Source: Asterochloris sp. CNOR1 (taxonomy: Eukaryota > Chlorophyta > Trebouxiophyceae > Trebouxiales > Trebouxiaceae). From it: a DNA stretch of 64,000 nt. The first letter of the stretch is position 1. Each line of letters starts with the position of its first letter. A program made the position numbers and the translations under genes. The notes under the pieces were generated by a model. The model worked only from the letters and a program-made list of their open reading frames with translations. It ran no database searches and was not told where the DNA came from. Positions 11,733 to 22,569 of this stretch are shown in pieces. The stretch is from the NCBI GenBank assembly GCA_963969365.1, contig OZ017752.1, forward strand, positions 2,294,001-2,358,000. Direction: 5' to 3'.

Positions 11733-12989
11733 GCTGGCGCTATGTCGGTGAGGTCAAACCAACCTGGCAGGTGCAGTCAACCTCTTTCCAGGAACTTGAG
11801 GTGACCCTCAAAGATACAGCAAAACAAATGCCAGCGCAGTTGTGCAGCAGTCAGGCAAACTCAATCAGATTGTGTGAGTGCAGGCTTGAAACGGCTGACG
11901 CTGGAACGTGGACAAGTCAATCCTCATCTTCAGAGCTGTAAGCCTTAGCAGATGAGGAAGGCGTCCCCTCCAGGAGCCCTGATAGCCAGTCATGCGGGTG
12001 AGGTACGCCAGACATGTTAGGTCAAGCTCCATGTTGTCAGCTTGAAAGACCAGCAGGTTGCCCAGGGAAGGGTACCCAGCATCTGGCATGCAGGCCCCTC
12101 TGGAGATCACGCAGAATTCCTCTCTACCTCGTCTTCCTGCTGGTTGTCACCACCCTGCAGCTGCGAGCTGACGGCGTGCCATGGCAGCGGTGGTGCCTAA
12201 GCAGCAGCCATGCTGGCAGCGACATTTACCAATCCTCACGAAAGGCTGAGCCTCTCTGATATCCTGGGCGCTGACCCCCAGCATGCATAGATGGGCAGTT
12301 GCTGAGCAAGGAGCACTATGTTTCCAAGAGATGCTCAGTAGACCAGCTGGTTGGCCTGCAGGCTTGTCAAAGCGACAGGAAGCGCTCCATGTGCACTTTC
12401 AGAATTTTTGGCTTCGCAATGGCACCAGGCTCTGGCCACACCAACAGCACAAAAAAGTGGTGGCCCACGGTCCTCTGGTTGTCTCAGCACTGTGAAATGG
12501 CCAAGCAGGGCTTGCTGTGGCACATAACTTCCCAGGAGAGGCTTTCAGTAAAGCTGCCTGAGTGCACGCAGAAGCGTTCCTGGCTGCTGACAGCTTGGGG
12601 TTGGCTTGGGCAACACTCACAACCAGACACAACATGAGCAAGAAGCCTACCAGGCTTGACCTGGTCCCCAGATGTGGCCGTCATATCTTTATGTTGCTGC
12701 ATTCAGCTACAAATGAAACCTGCTCTCCTTCTTGCATGTTGGCCACTATAGTGAGCATAGCTGCAACATTTTTCAGAGCATGCCTGTGGGCGAGGTACTC
12801 TCCCAACATCAGCAGTCCAATGCAAAGCTCTGTTCAGCTCAGCCTTTCAGGCGGGAATGTGTATAGCAGCAAGGGGGAGCAGCCGTCGCATCGCGCAACG
12901 ATTAAAGGCCGCTGCCTGTGCAAAAGGTGGGGCAATGCTGCTCTCTGATGAGTTTGGCTCACGCGGGTCTCACTGGAGACTCCACCAAG
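11733..12989. other. Region between the TPR gene and the TOR1-like gene, no gene assigned
   Basis: About 1.25 kb holds the 3' UTR of the TPR gene and the promoter and 5' UTR of the TOR1-like gene, both on the minus strand. An open minus-strand frame at 11865-12110 (including MELDLTCLAYLTRMTGYQGS) is the only stretch that looks somewhat protein-like. I could not link it to either gene or to a family. Confidence 0.35.
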
Positions 12990-15156
12990 CTATGAGGTCT
13001 CCACATGCTGTTGGAGTGCAAGGAAGTCATGCATCAGCTCTACCATTTTCGGAGGCCACCTGTAGACCAAAAGCATCAAAGCCTCAGGATTCTGTGCACC
13101 AGCAGAGCTTGAAAGCAGCAGTCACCTTCTGATTCTGCCCAGCCAATCTGACGACTGGAACTTGCTGCATCCCACATTGATCTTGTCGCAGGCGAACTCC
13201 CACTCTGACTCTGCCAGCTCCTGCAGGTCACATGACATGCATTCGTGTTGCAGGCAAGACAGAGCCCATGCTGACGTGCACATGTGGGCACGCCGCTCAC
13301 CTGCTGGCCTCTGTGCCAATACAAGGCAGCAAGTGCAGCTCTCATGTCTGCACTACCAGGGGCCCGCCTGCAGGCAGCAAAGATGCTTTGCAGCATGGGG
13401 CCTGGTGAGCAAACAGAATGCAGCACCAGCATGGCAGAGGGACACCGCTGCAGAGCAGCTAAGCAATGTGCTGCATCTACCAGCATAGCAGAAAGATGAC
13501 ATGGCATGGGATGCCACTGCATAACGCAGCTGCACACTGGGCAGTCTCCTCACAACGCAAGCAGAGAAAGCCATATCACTGTAGAGCAGGCACTTACCGT
13601 GCAATGCGCTGCATCTCTTTTACCGCAGCCTCTTCGTCCCCCAGCTGTGCCAGCATGAGCGCCGCATTGGAGGACGCAAACACAGCACCTGCAAAGTACA
13701 GCTTCACAGTCTGCACACAGCTGAGCGACAAGGCACTTGGTCATGGAAGGATACACGCACCATCTAGCCTCATGGTTGTGTTGCCGTTCCGTCCCCTGAA
13801 GCCCTTGGACCGCTGGAAGAGCTCTGCAGCATGCTTGGGCGCTGAGCAGTGTTCGCCCTGAAGGGGCAGCAGGTCAGCAAAGAGGCAAGCTGGCGAGCTC
13901 ACCTGCTGCTGCTAGATAGTCATCTCTGGCATCTGCAACAGCAAGACTCTGCTCAGCGTCCTGCAAGCCTGCAGAGGCAGCTTCTCAAAGCAAAGGAAAG
14001 CAGATCACCTTGCCAGTGGCCAAGAGAGGCATGCACATTGCCTCTGGAGTTGACAACAAAGGGGTCTCTAAAGTCACTGCAGGGTAGCTGACAGCCATTC
14101 AGGCTGCTGGTAGCAGAACATGTCAAACAGAAGGGTCCTTCGAAACCTACACAAGGCCAGCATCCTTAGAAAGCTGTAGCGCTGCATTGTAGTCATCCAA
14201 GGCACTCTGCCACTGCGAAAGCCCCTCATGGGCAAGCGCCCTCCCGGCAGTCAACCTGGCACGGTCCAGGCGCTCTGACCCTGCAGCCGTCCGTGCTCAA
14301 GAGTTGGTCAAGCAGGCATAGCAGCGGCGTGGCCTGCTTGGGGGCTGCTGAGCAGAGCAGCAGTGCAAACACTCGGCAGCAGGCAGTGGTGAGCCCAACT
14401 CTGGTCAGGCACTTGGACCCTGCAGCCCACCATACACATGCTGTCAGGATCAGGCGTGTCTGTCGTGACCGCCTGGTCAGAGGGCCACGCAGGGCAGCTA
14501 TCAAATGCAATTGACAGCAGCCCAGGCCAGCAATGAGCACGCCTGACGCAAGAGCCACGGCAGTGGTGGCAGATAGAACACGGGCCCACGTCACAGGGAA
14601 GTGGAACACTGTGCAGCATCCCAGGCCAGTACTGCAGTGGCCAGGGCAGCCTGACAGCATGATACCTGGCACCTCCTGCAGCGCTGCATCAAAGTCATCA
14701 ACCGCTGCTTTGAAATTTTTGCCATCGACCAGGACCTGCGCCCGCATTTCATGCCACCGGGAACTGTTGGGCTCATTCTCAACTAGCTCGTTCAATTTCT
14801 GTGTTGCGGCAGAGAAATCCCTGTCTGCATAGGCAGTGGCAGCCTCTGCCTGCAGATCAAACATCGAGGTGGCTGGCGCCCTAGAAAGGCATTCAGTGGG
14901 CACCAGCACATAGCACACCATGCAAGGCATCCTGAGAGGGGCTCATGAGAGTGATCACCTGCACCTCTTCCACGGCTTGGGCGTCTAGAGAGTGTGCTGT
15001 GGAGGCAAGTGAGGGCAGGGGGTGCAGGCTTACAACTGCCGCTGCCAGCGGTGCCAGCAGGCAGCCTGCAATACTGTGAGGTTGACAAAACAAGCTGTGG
15101 CCTAAAACAGCCCTGGCAGGGACTGTGACCTGGGGCAATACAGCAACAACCCCCAT
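12990..15156 (-). CDS. Chloroplast (probably thylakoid-lumen) TPR protein
   Basis: This resembles a conserved plant and algal family of plastid-targeted tetratricopeptide proteins, including chloroplast lumen members; the molecular role is not established. Exon 1 (14959-15156) has a basic N-terminus and then LLAPLAAAVVSLHPLPSLAS, a lumen-targeting hydrophobic stretch. Exon 2 (14666-14849) carries TPR units (AYADRDFSAATQKLNELVEN; EMRAQVLVDGKNFKAAVDDF). Later exons give LTAGRALAHEGLSQWQSALD, DPFVVNSRGNVHASLGHWQ, DARDDYLAAA, ELFQRSKGFRGRNGNTTMRL, AVFASSNAALMLAQLGDEEA, RRAPGSADMRAALAALYWHR, AESEWEFACDKINVGCSKFQ and SDWLGRIRRWPPKM. The last exon is 12990-13059, ending in ALQQHVETS and stop. Phases fit at the junctions I checked. 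The start is chosen because it opens the targeting peptide. Confidence 0.78.
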
Positions 15157-16275
15157 TGGAGTTGGGCTGAGGCAGAGGTCAGCAGCACAGCATCAGGCCC
15201 TTGCTGCTTATGCTTGAGATTGGCCACTTTCCCTATCATGAATTGATACCATTAAAGTCAAGCCGACCACGCCAAGCCTTGTGGTTATCTGCTGCTGCAA
15301 GTCAGTGCAGGCTCATGCAAACTTGTGGCCGAGAGGTCAGTCTCCTGCTGCCCAGATATGTCAGGCAACATTCAAATCACAGGTCTACCATGAAGCCCAG
15401 ACTAGGCTCCACAAAATGCAAAGCAGCGCAGAGTCCCTCTGAAGAAGAGGTGGTTTCATATGCTGAAGTGCTGCACATGGCAAGCACTCATTCTATCAAG
15501 CAGAGCTTTCCACAATGCAGGTTGCTAGCCCAGTGGTAGAGTCTCGGCCTGAGCCCCTTCAGCTCCTCAGAACAGCAGTCCAGAGTGCTGCTGACCTCTT
15601 TGATGATGCAGTAATGCCTAAGGCGCGGGTGAGAATTCATTCTTCTGAAGTGGGCTGCAGCTCTTGCATGAGCCAGAGCTGGAAGCAGTGGCTTGCTGCG
15701 TGCAATTTCCATCACAGACACGGACCTCATCTACCCCATTATTGCAGGGAGACTGGCGAGACTGTGCGCTCATGGCAGGCAGCACGGCAGCTTTTGTACT
15801 TCTCAGCATGCAGATATTCAGAGTGTACATGTAGGTTGCTGCACCACACTTGCCATCATTGCTGAGAAAGGCTTGCTGCCTCTTCATCTACCACCTCGCG
15901 TATGCATGCAGGTATCTTTACTACTCCGCAGGATTGCACCCTATTTTGGAGCCATTCCAGCACGGCCACTAGCAGGAGCTGTGTTTGCAGGCTTTGCGTG
16001 AGAGACAAGCTTTTTGGCATTCGAGAGCAAAGAGGAAAATGTCACTTCTTTATGTCGTGAGTTGCATGCAAGCTACCACGCAGCAGCCCTACTGTTGTGA
16101 TTGTATGAACGCCGTGAATCTCTTCTCAGTAAGGCCAGACGTCATGGCATCCAAAGTTCCCTAGGTGTGGGCTGCAAGGAGTAGGAGTTCCTGCGTCTCC
16201 TTGGAGTTTGGGGACTGTCTGGGGGGACGCCCCTGTGTGTCGCTGCTCCATTTTGCCGTAGCTTTGCTTCACAGG
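15157..16275. other. Region upstream of the TPR gene, no gene assigned
   Basis: This holds the TPR promoter and 5' UTR and the 3' UTR of the coiled-coil gene. A plus-strand frame at 15515-15865 starts ATGCAGGTTGCTAGCCCAGT but shows no domain. The same stretch resembles a tRNA D-arm/A-box without a matching B-box. Nothing else is recognisable. Confidence 0.35.
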
Positions 16276-18322
16276 CTAGGCAATGGGTGTGGCCGTGGGG
16301 AACCACCAGCGCTGGTATCTGCAGCAGTGAGCCGATGTGCTCATCAAGGACTGCCAAGCAGCTGCAGGCATCTTCAGGTCACTGAAGCACGCCTCGAGCT
16401 GCTGCACAGGCTCATGCGGTAAGCAACGCCTAGCTCTCAGCACCTGGGTGCTGCTGTCTGGGCTGCTCCCCTGGTAGAACTGCCGTAATTTCTGCACAGT
16501 GGATGCCAGCTCGCTGCGCTGCTGCTGGAGCTTCTGCCGTTTCTGCTTCTCGCTCTGCAGGCACCCATGACGACCATGGGTGGGGTGAATAGGGTATCAC
16601 AGTAGCTGCTCATCTGTGACGACCAGCCTACGTATGTGTCTGAGTGCTGTTCCCCTCAGCCACTCCAGTGTCATGTAGGCGCTTTGCTTCAGCCGTTGCA
16701 GCAGCCTTGTCCTGCTTCTGTGTGCACGAAGACTCAGGCCATCATAACTGCAACCTGTTGAGCGCTGTGCTTCAGCTGCACCTCCTAGCTGGGTGAGGCA
16801 ACCCCATCTGACCAAAGACTCCTCCCACCTGAGCGCTATCCTGCAGCTTCAGGATCTCTGCACAAAAGTCATCCTGGGCAATGCGCTGCGCGCTGCTCCT
16901 CTACCGCTTGCTGCCGCTCACCTGAGCACTGTGCTTCAGCTGCTGCATCTCCGCATCTATGTGGTCCTGGGCTGTGCGCAGTTCACTGCTCAGCTCCCGC
17001 TCGCTCTTCACCATCTGGCGCACCTGGACCTGCACAACAACGAGTGTGCACTGCATCTGAAGCTTGGCTGCACTACTGCACTTCATGCAAGGCGTGGTGC
17101 AGGAAGCAGCCCGCAGCTCAGCGGTAGTCTGTGCATTCAAGAGGCAGTATGTGCAATCAAGGGGCTGCCAGGCATGGGCTGCCTGCTGGTCAGGGACAGA
17201 GCAGCTGTGGCGGTTCCCGCTGTAAGTCCAGCAAGTCCCAGGCGCTGCCCTGGCATGCGCTGCTTGCTGGCTGAGGGGCTGTTTTGTTATCATTGCCACT
17301 GCTTTCAAGCATGCGGCGGCTGCGCGGCCTGGGCTCACAGCCCCATCTGCTGCTTGGATCAGCGCTGCACTAAACCTGCACCTGTAGCGCCTTGCGCTCT
17401 GCTCTGGAGCCTGCCAGCTCCTCCCCTCTCGTCGCCAGGTGGACCTGCAACTCCTGCACCTGCTGCTGGCACTGGCTATGCCTGTCCTGCTCGGCCTTCA
17501 AGACCTCGCGCTGCTGCTCGCCTGCTTGCTGCACGGCTGCCAGCTGGTCTCGCACCTTCTGCAGCTCTTCCTGCAGATGAGCACATGGTGGGGCAGGTGC
17601 AGTACAGTCCAATATTTAGAAGTGCTGCAAAAGGGGCCAGCATGGTGCCAGCAGGTCCTGCACCGTCCGCACATCTGCATGCATTCAGTGACTGCAGTCA
17701 GACAGGGCAGCAGGCTGGCCTGGTCCTTCACCAAAGTTTTGTATGCCTCACCGTGCAAGCTTGCCTTGCACCTCTGCCTGCAAAACCATAAAGCAGCAGC
17801 ATGCACACAGGTCAGCATGGCGCCTGAAATGGCTGGGGCTGCAGACAGGTCTTGTTGGGAGTGTGCGCCTGCACAGCGTCATTGTTCCTCAGGGCATAAG
17901 TGCGCCCTGAGGCCACACCTGCTGGTGCTCCTGCCTCTGCTGCAGAGCCTCGCGCAGCTGCTTCTCCTGCTGGAGCTGCTGCGTGAGCTCTCTGACCATG
18001 GCCTCAAGGTCTTTGTTGGCGTCCTGCTGCTGCTCAAGTGCACCCCGCAGCTCAGCAGCCTCCGCTTGTAGGGCATCATGCCTGCCGAGGCTTTGCTGAA
18101 ACAGCGCTGCAAGATTAGCAGCTGAGGCGGCATGTTGCAGAGCCAATTGAGCGCTCTGGCTGCTCAGGCCTGCAGCATAGCAATCCTGTTTGTCTGACAA
18201 TCATGCAGGCTGCAGCTGCAAAGCAGTGCATGCTTGCCTTGCAACCCTTGAAGAGCGTGCTGACATAGGTCCTCCAGGGCCCCATGAGCGACATGACTGC
18301 TGGAGCTGCCGACAGGCGACAT
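16276..18322 (-). CDS. Coiled-coil protein of unknown function, possibly with a duplicated exon
   Basis: I do not recognise the family. The proposed start at 18322 opens MSPVGSSSSHVAHGALEDLC. Long heptad-rich exons follow: LQHAASAANLAALFQQSLGR and LEAMVRELTQQLQQEKQLRE (about 18.1-17.9 kb), LQEELQKVRDQLAAVQQAGE and SQCQQQVQELQVHLATRGEE (17.6-17.4 kb), then RELSSELRTAQDHIDAEMQQ with LKHSAQ (about 17.0 kb). The segment at 16827-16895 reads QRIAQDDFCAEILKLQDSAQ and ends at a canonical donor. It aligns with the 17.0-kb exon and could be a tandem-duplicated exon still in use. A further partial copy near 16750-16785 reads VQLKHSAQ. The C-terminal part (ASTVQKLRQFYQGSSPDSST onward, stop at 16276) is uncertain. 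Such Gln/Glu/Leu heptads are typical of cytoskeletal or scaffold proteins. Confidence 0.55.
16745..16985 (-). repeat. Tandem copies of a coiled-coil exon
   Basis: Three related segments lie at 16918-16985, 16827-16895 and about 16745-16785. On the minus strand they read ELRTAQDHIDAEMQQLKHSA, QRIAQDDFCAEILKLQDSAQ and VQLKHSAQ, and the first two are followed directly by a GT donor. The unit is about 90 bp. Confidence 0.65.
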
Positions 18323-19229
18323 TTTCCGAGATGGGAGGTCATCTACGAGGGGCCTATGTCGCATGGGTAGGAACTCAGGGGGCAGACAAGATATTCTTGG
18401 GGTGAGGCCCCATTCCAAATGCACCAGTTTGCCTCAAGACTCTAATGGTGAGGGCAATCTAGTTCATGCTGGAGCTTGCAGGTGTGCAGATGCAGCAGCG
18501 CTCAGGCAGCACTGAAGGAGCACCGTATCCGGAGCAGCTGTGCTCGCTTGCATAAGGAGTCAGATGGCTTGGCTGGCGCTGCTGGCCCCAACCACAGATG
18601 TTCAGCAGCACTGTCCGCAAGGGGGACGTCAACTGCAGATTCTCAGCCTGAAGCAGGCAGCATACAGCTTGGTCCAGTACCGGCAAGCCAGCTAGGACAG
18701 CTGGGAAGAGTGTATGGCGCTGAAGCTCCAGTGCAATGCTGTGCGCTCCACCGGCGCTCCTCAACCTGATGCAGCAGTGCTGGCTGAACCTGCTGCACAT
18801 TTGAACCACAATGGGAGGTGGTAGCAACAACTACTGATGCTCACACTGCTGGGCTGGCTGGCCCAGGCGATGCAAACGCCGCAGCGCTAATGTGCATACA
18901 CTAGTATGACAGATCCTGCAATGGCACATGCTCAAACAGCCTGCAAGCCACAGAGTGGGGCTGATGGAGGGTTAGCACACTGCCAGCTGGCGGACCTCCT
19001 GGCGCCAAAGCGGTTTGCAACGGCTGTTCGAAACAGAACAACTGCCTGGCAGTTCAGAGTTGAATGGTGCTCAACAAATGGACGGTGCTCAGCGAGCAGT
19101 TGGGCAGTTTGTTTCTTCTCCTTCTTTCGATATTATTAACTTTGGCACTCACCAGAACTCGAGTCGAGAGCAGACCCACTTCCCCGAGCCTCCAGCTCCA
19201 GGCTTCCTGCCAAAGAGATCAGAGGCGCT
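18323..19229. other. Divergent intergenic region, coiled-coil gene and repeat-protein gene
   Basis: About 900 bp separates two divergently oriented starts. A minus-strand open frame at 18459-18830 has no recognisable domain or splice context. The last 110 bp before 19230 are comparatively AT-rich (tttcgatattattaac near 19125) and probably contain the promoter of the repeat-protein gene. Confidence 0.35.
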
Positions 19230-20480
19230 ATGAAGACCGCAGCCCTCTTCACCCTGCTGGCAGGTGAGCATCGACCCTTTCAAAACTTGGCGGGTGCTGG
19301 CCTGTCTCGTGCCCACAGCGGCATCAGGACACCTGATCCTGCACATCGGGCCAGGCAGGAGCGGGAGGGGCCACAAACCGCTCTGGTCCTCGAGCTGTTG
19401 CCTCCAGCAGCGATTGGCTGGCCTGCCTTTCCGATGGCCTCTCCTGGGAGCTCCTGGCCCTCAGCTCGACCTGGATCTGCCCTTTCTGAGGCCAAACAGT
19501 GTCTAGCTTGGCTGACGCATGGGTGTATTTGCTGTCCTGCAGGCGCTTCTGCTGTGAGTGCCAGGAAGCTGCTCCAGGCCCCTGCACCTGCGCCCGGGCC
19601 CTCTGCAGTGCTGGCCCCGGTGAGTTGTCCTGCTGAACGCTTGATGGTGGAGCCTCGAGCCTCGAGGCCAGTTTCATCTGAGGGGCAGTTGCATGCTGTC
19701 ACCTCAGCTTTGGCATTCTCGACCTTGCCCTGGCTTTGGGGTCGCTTGGATTTTGCGAGGATGCAGGCAGCAGCTTTAGTGTTGCGTGTAAGCCGCTCAC
19801 CTGCTTTTGGTGTTGCCTGACTAATGCAGTATATATAACAGTTGGTGCAACTGTCTGCCTGCTTGCTGACAATTGCTGTGCTGCTGCAGGCTGCAGCTCT
19901 CTCTGCTACCGCTGGGCGCCACCTGCTGCAGGCAGCACCTGCCCCTGCACCCGGTCCCTCCAGCGCATACCTGGCACCCGCCAGCGCCGTGTCTGCTGCA
20001 AGCGGCCGCAGGCTGCTTGCAGCCCCCGCTCCTGCCCCGGGTCCTTCCAGCGCATCCCTGGCACCGGTGAGCTGCTTGCTGCCATTCACTAGTAGGTTTT
20101 GCTGTGCTTGCATCAAGTTTACGCCGTTGTTCACTTACGTTTTGCAAGGCGTACTCCTGACTGCTTCACTGTGTCACCTGCAGTTGAGTGCTCCTTCAGC
20201 TACCTCAGGCCGCCATCTGCTCCAGGCTGCGCCTGCTCCCGCTCCGGGGCCTTCAGGAGCAGTGCTGGCACCAGCTGGTGCTGTGTCCGCGTCAAGCGGC
20301 CGTCACCTCCTTGCTGTGCCTGCCCCTGCACCTGGGCCCTCCGGCGCAGTGCTGGCCCCTGCTGGCGCTGTTTCCGCGACAAGCGGCCGCCACCTGCTTC
20401 AGGCTGTGCCCGCACCAGCTCCAGGGCCTTCTGGCGCAGTCCTGGCACCCACTGGTGCTGTGTCAGCCACATCTGGCTGA
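19230..20480 (+). CDS. Secreted Pro/Ala-rich tandem-repeat protein, arabinogalactan-protein-like
   Basis: No enzymatic domain is present. Four exons join in phase: 19230-19263, 19543-19619, 19890-20066 and 20184-20480 (194 aa). Exon 1 starts MKTAALFTLLAG, a short hydrophobic signal peptide. The rest is six repeats of about 28 residues built as S-x-SGRHLLQA then APAPAPGPS then AVLAP: one in exon 2, two in exon 3, three in exon 4. Alternating Ala-Pro and Ser-Pro are the glycomodules hydroxylated and O-glycosylated in plant and algal arabinogalactan proteins, so a wall or matrix role is inferred. The RHLLQ motif between units resembles a processing-site spacing, but that is speculation. The protein ends SATSG and stop, without a GPI signal. 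Repeat-aligned exon borders indicate growth by duplication. A frameshifted relative lies at 38728-38909 on the other strand. Confidence 0.8.
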
Positions 20481-20733
20481 TCCTTGACATCCCACCAGCT
20501 TCGAGACTGCCCCAACCAGCCAGAACTAGCTGCAGCTCCACCAACCGAGACCTCGACACCCGCTTACACATGCACGACTCCCCCATAGATAGGCAACCAT
20601 TGACTTGAGCCCCTGTGTCTTCAGTTGTCTAGTTGACTGAAGACGGCCACTTATTTAAGAACGCAAGAAATGAATCTTATTGCTGTCTTCTCACATGACA
20701 GCTGTGTTCACACATGACAGCCTGGGAAGTGTC

Positions 20734-20738
20734 TGTAA
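20734..20738 (+). terminator. Candidate chlorophyte poly(A) signal TGTAA
   Basis: TGTAA lies about 255 nt downstream of the repeat-protein stop, with a second TGTAA at 20764. TGTAA is the usual nuclear poly(A) signal of green algae. Confidence 0.5.
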
Positions 20739-20830
20739 TCTGCAGCTTATCCTTCACATGCTGTGTAACAACCTCTAGAGTAGCATGACACAAGGGAGTG
20801 GTTTGAGTGAGGATATAGAGCTGGTCATCT

Positions 20831-20835
20831 TTACA
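20831..20835 (-). terminator. Candidate poly(A) signal TGTAA (minus strand)
   Basis: The plus strand reads TTACA, giving TGTAA on the minus strand about 130 nt beyond the stop of the PsbP-domain gene. Confidence 0.45.
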
Positions 20836-20965
20836 ACACAGTGACTAAACCTATCACGCAAGCCTCTGTGAAGTTCAGCACAAGAGAGGATGGGACGTTT
20901 ATGACATCGAAGCGCATACAGACAGCCATAAGTCACATCAACAGCGTCTACACCAAAGGAAGCCT

Positions 20966-22396
20966 TCAACTGATGATGGGAGCATTCAGCTTGAAGGACT
21001 GCACAGCTGTTTGTATAGTTGCGCCCAGCCTGGGCCAGGCTGAGTCTGCAGCAAAGCCCCCGGTGATCCAGACCCTCCCCCTTGCAGCAGCAGCTGCCAT
21101 CAGAATGTGCTTCCCATTCTGTGTGAACTCATACATGAACATATTTTTGGGTGGGGTGTCAACTAGCCCAAGGGTCGTCTGCCGCTGGGGCTGCTGCTGC
21201 ACCTGCACCTTCTGCAGGATGAGGGGAAAAGCTAATGATTTGTGCATGTCGGAACTGCATTGCAGGACAACACAGGCACCTGCAAAAGAAGCAATCACCT
21301 TGCGCAGGACCGTGCTGCCTGGGGGCACCAGTAGCTGCTGCACAGCAGCAAGGTCGCCAAAGCCGCTGATGTCTGAGACCTGCAATGGCAGGCATGGCAC
21401 CTTGCTTGACGATCAGCAAGTAGGCGTGGGATGGGAGACTGCAGCAATCGGGGCTGCCTTTGCCGTGGCAGGCTCAGTACTTGCACGGCATACCTGAAGG
21501 AAGGTGGGCTTGATCTCTGCTGATCTGCGCTCCACTACACTGATCTGGGCTCCCTCGGGGGATGAGAATCTGGCTTTGACGGGAGAAATTTTGGGGGCGC
21601 CACGGGGCCGCCCATCTGCAGGCACGACAGCAGCATCTCTGAAGCGCTGCCAGTTCCGCAAGCTGCCTTAGGTGGCCCATGATGAGCCTGGCTGCTGACC
21701 TGCCAGGCAGCCAGTGAGACAGCTGCCTGGCAACAGGTTGACATCCGCTGTGAACAGCAGCCTGGTCCTGCCAGCAGCATATTCTGACGCTGGAGCCGGG
21801 CAGCCACCTGTGACCAGCAGACTTCCCCTGCAGCACTTGCTTGCAGCGCCCACCCTGCCCTGCCACTCGGGCCATCCGCGGTGCCCCAGCAGAACTTGCA
21901 TGCAACAGGACAAAGCAGCAGGCAGCGCTGCCCTGCTGCTCAAACACCTCACCATAGGTGGCTCCAAAACCTGCTGCCTGCGGTGTGCTGGGAGCCTGCT
22001 CAACCACTTCCTCCCAGCCTGGGGGCACGGTGAAAGTAAACTCTGGGGTCACAAAGAGGCTGCCTTGAGGCTGCTGCTGATCCTGTGGCGCCTGCTGCTG
22101 CTCCCCTGTTGCCTGCTCCAAAGCTTCAGAGACAGCGGGCCTGTAAAGCACGCACGTCCAGCACATTGCACAGGGGTGGCACGCTGCTTGAGTGTGCAGA
22201 GGCGCACAGCATGACACCTCAAAACTGGGACCGCCCATGAGGCTGCTGTCGCCAAAACAATGATGCGCCTGCTTGGCAGGTCTCCCTGGTGTCTCTGATC
22301 ATGGTGACAACAGGTGACAGCCAGCCCTTGACGACTTGCTCTGTGTCCATGCTGCTTGCAGGTGTGTTGAAGGTGAGGCCTTGGCAAGGAAGGCAT
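20966..22396 (-). CDS. PsbP-domain protein, thylakoid lumen
   Basis: PsbP-domain proteins work in the lumen in photosystem assembly or electron transfer. Exon 1 (22218-22396) encodes a basic transit segment starting MPSLPRPHLQ and then PSRRIIVLATAASWAVP. This is a twin-arginine followed by a hydrophobic core, the classic lumen-targeting signal. Exon 2 (21953-22140) has a Gln-rich stretch then FVTPEFTFTVPPGWEEV, the PsbP start. Later exons carry GAQISVVERRSAEIKPTFLQ (ends 21494), SDISGFGDLAAVQQLLVPPG (21299-21379) and FMYEFTQNGKHILMAAAAAR with GRVWITGGFAADSAW and TAVQSFKLNAPIIS (20966-21211). The exon between 21953 and about 21625 is uncertain; one frame reads ADVNLLPGSCLTG. The subfamily cannot be named. 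The gene is head-to-head with the DUF493 gene, with 173 bp between starts. Confidence 0.8.
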
Positions 22397-22569
22397 GGAG
22401 CACTGTCTGTGTGCCACCTGCATGGCACAGCTGCCAGAGCCTGTTGCAACTAGCACAGAGTCTGCATGTCCATAGGTCGTCAGACAGGGTTTGAGACCTA
22501 ACCCCTCTTTGGTGTGGAAAGATCTCACATCTCTGCAGCTGACTACTGCCAGATGCTCGGGCTGCCCCG
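22397..22569. promoter_or_regulatory. Short shared promoter region of PsbP-domain and DUF493 genes
   Basis: Only 173 bp separate the proposed start codons of two divergent genes, both encoding plastid-targeted products. A bidirectional promoter is inferred. I see no clear TATA box. If the DUF493 protein starts at a later Met (about 22609), the gap is slightly larger. Confidence 0.4.

Larger units (their letters stand above)
20481..20965. other. Convergent 3' region, repeat-protein gene and PsbP-domain gene
   Basis: This contains the 3' UTRs of the two convergent genes. TGTAA motifs occur on the plus strand at 20734-20738 and 20764-20768, and on the minus strand at 20831-20835. No gene is seen. 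Confidence 0.5.

Noticed and set aside
15515-15600. Possible tRNA or tRNA-derived SINE: ctagcccagtggtagagtct looks like an A-box/D-arm
   Set aside because: No B-box (GGTTCGANTCC) or acceptor-stem pairing at the expected distance on either strand.
16601-16815. Minus-strand frame AYMTLEWLRGTALRHIRRLV as a coiled-coil gene exon
   Set aside because: No consistent splice phase with neighbouring exons and no heptad pattern; left unassigned.
19280-20134. 284-codon minus-strand open frame
   Set aside because: It is the antisense of the Pro/Ala-rich repeat exons; GC-rich repeats give long open frames on both strands.
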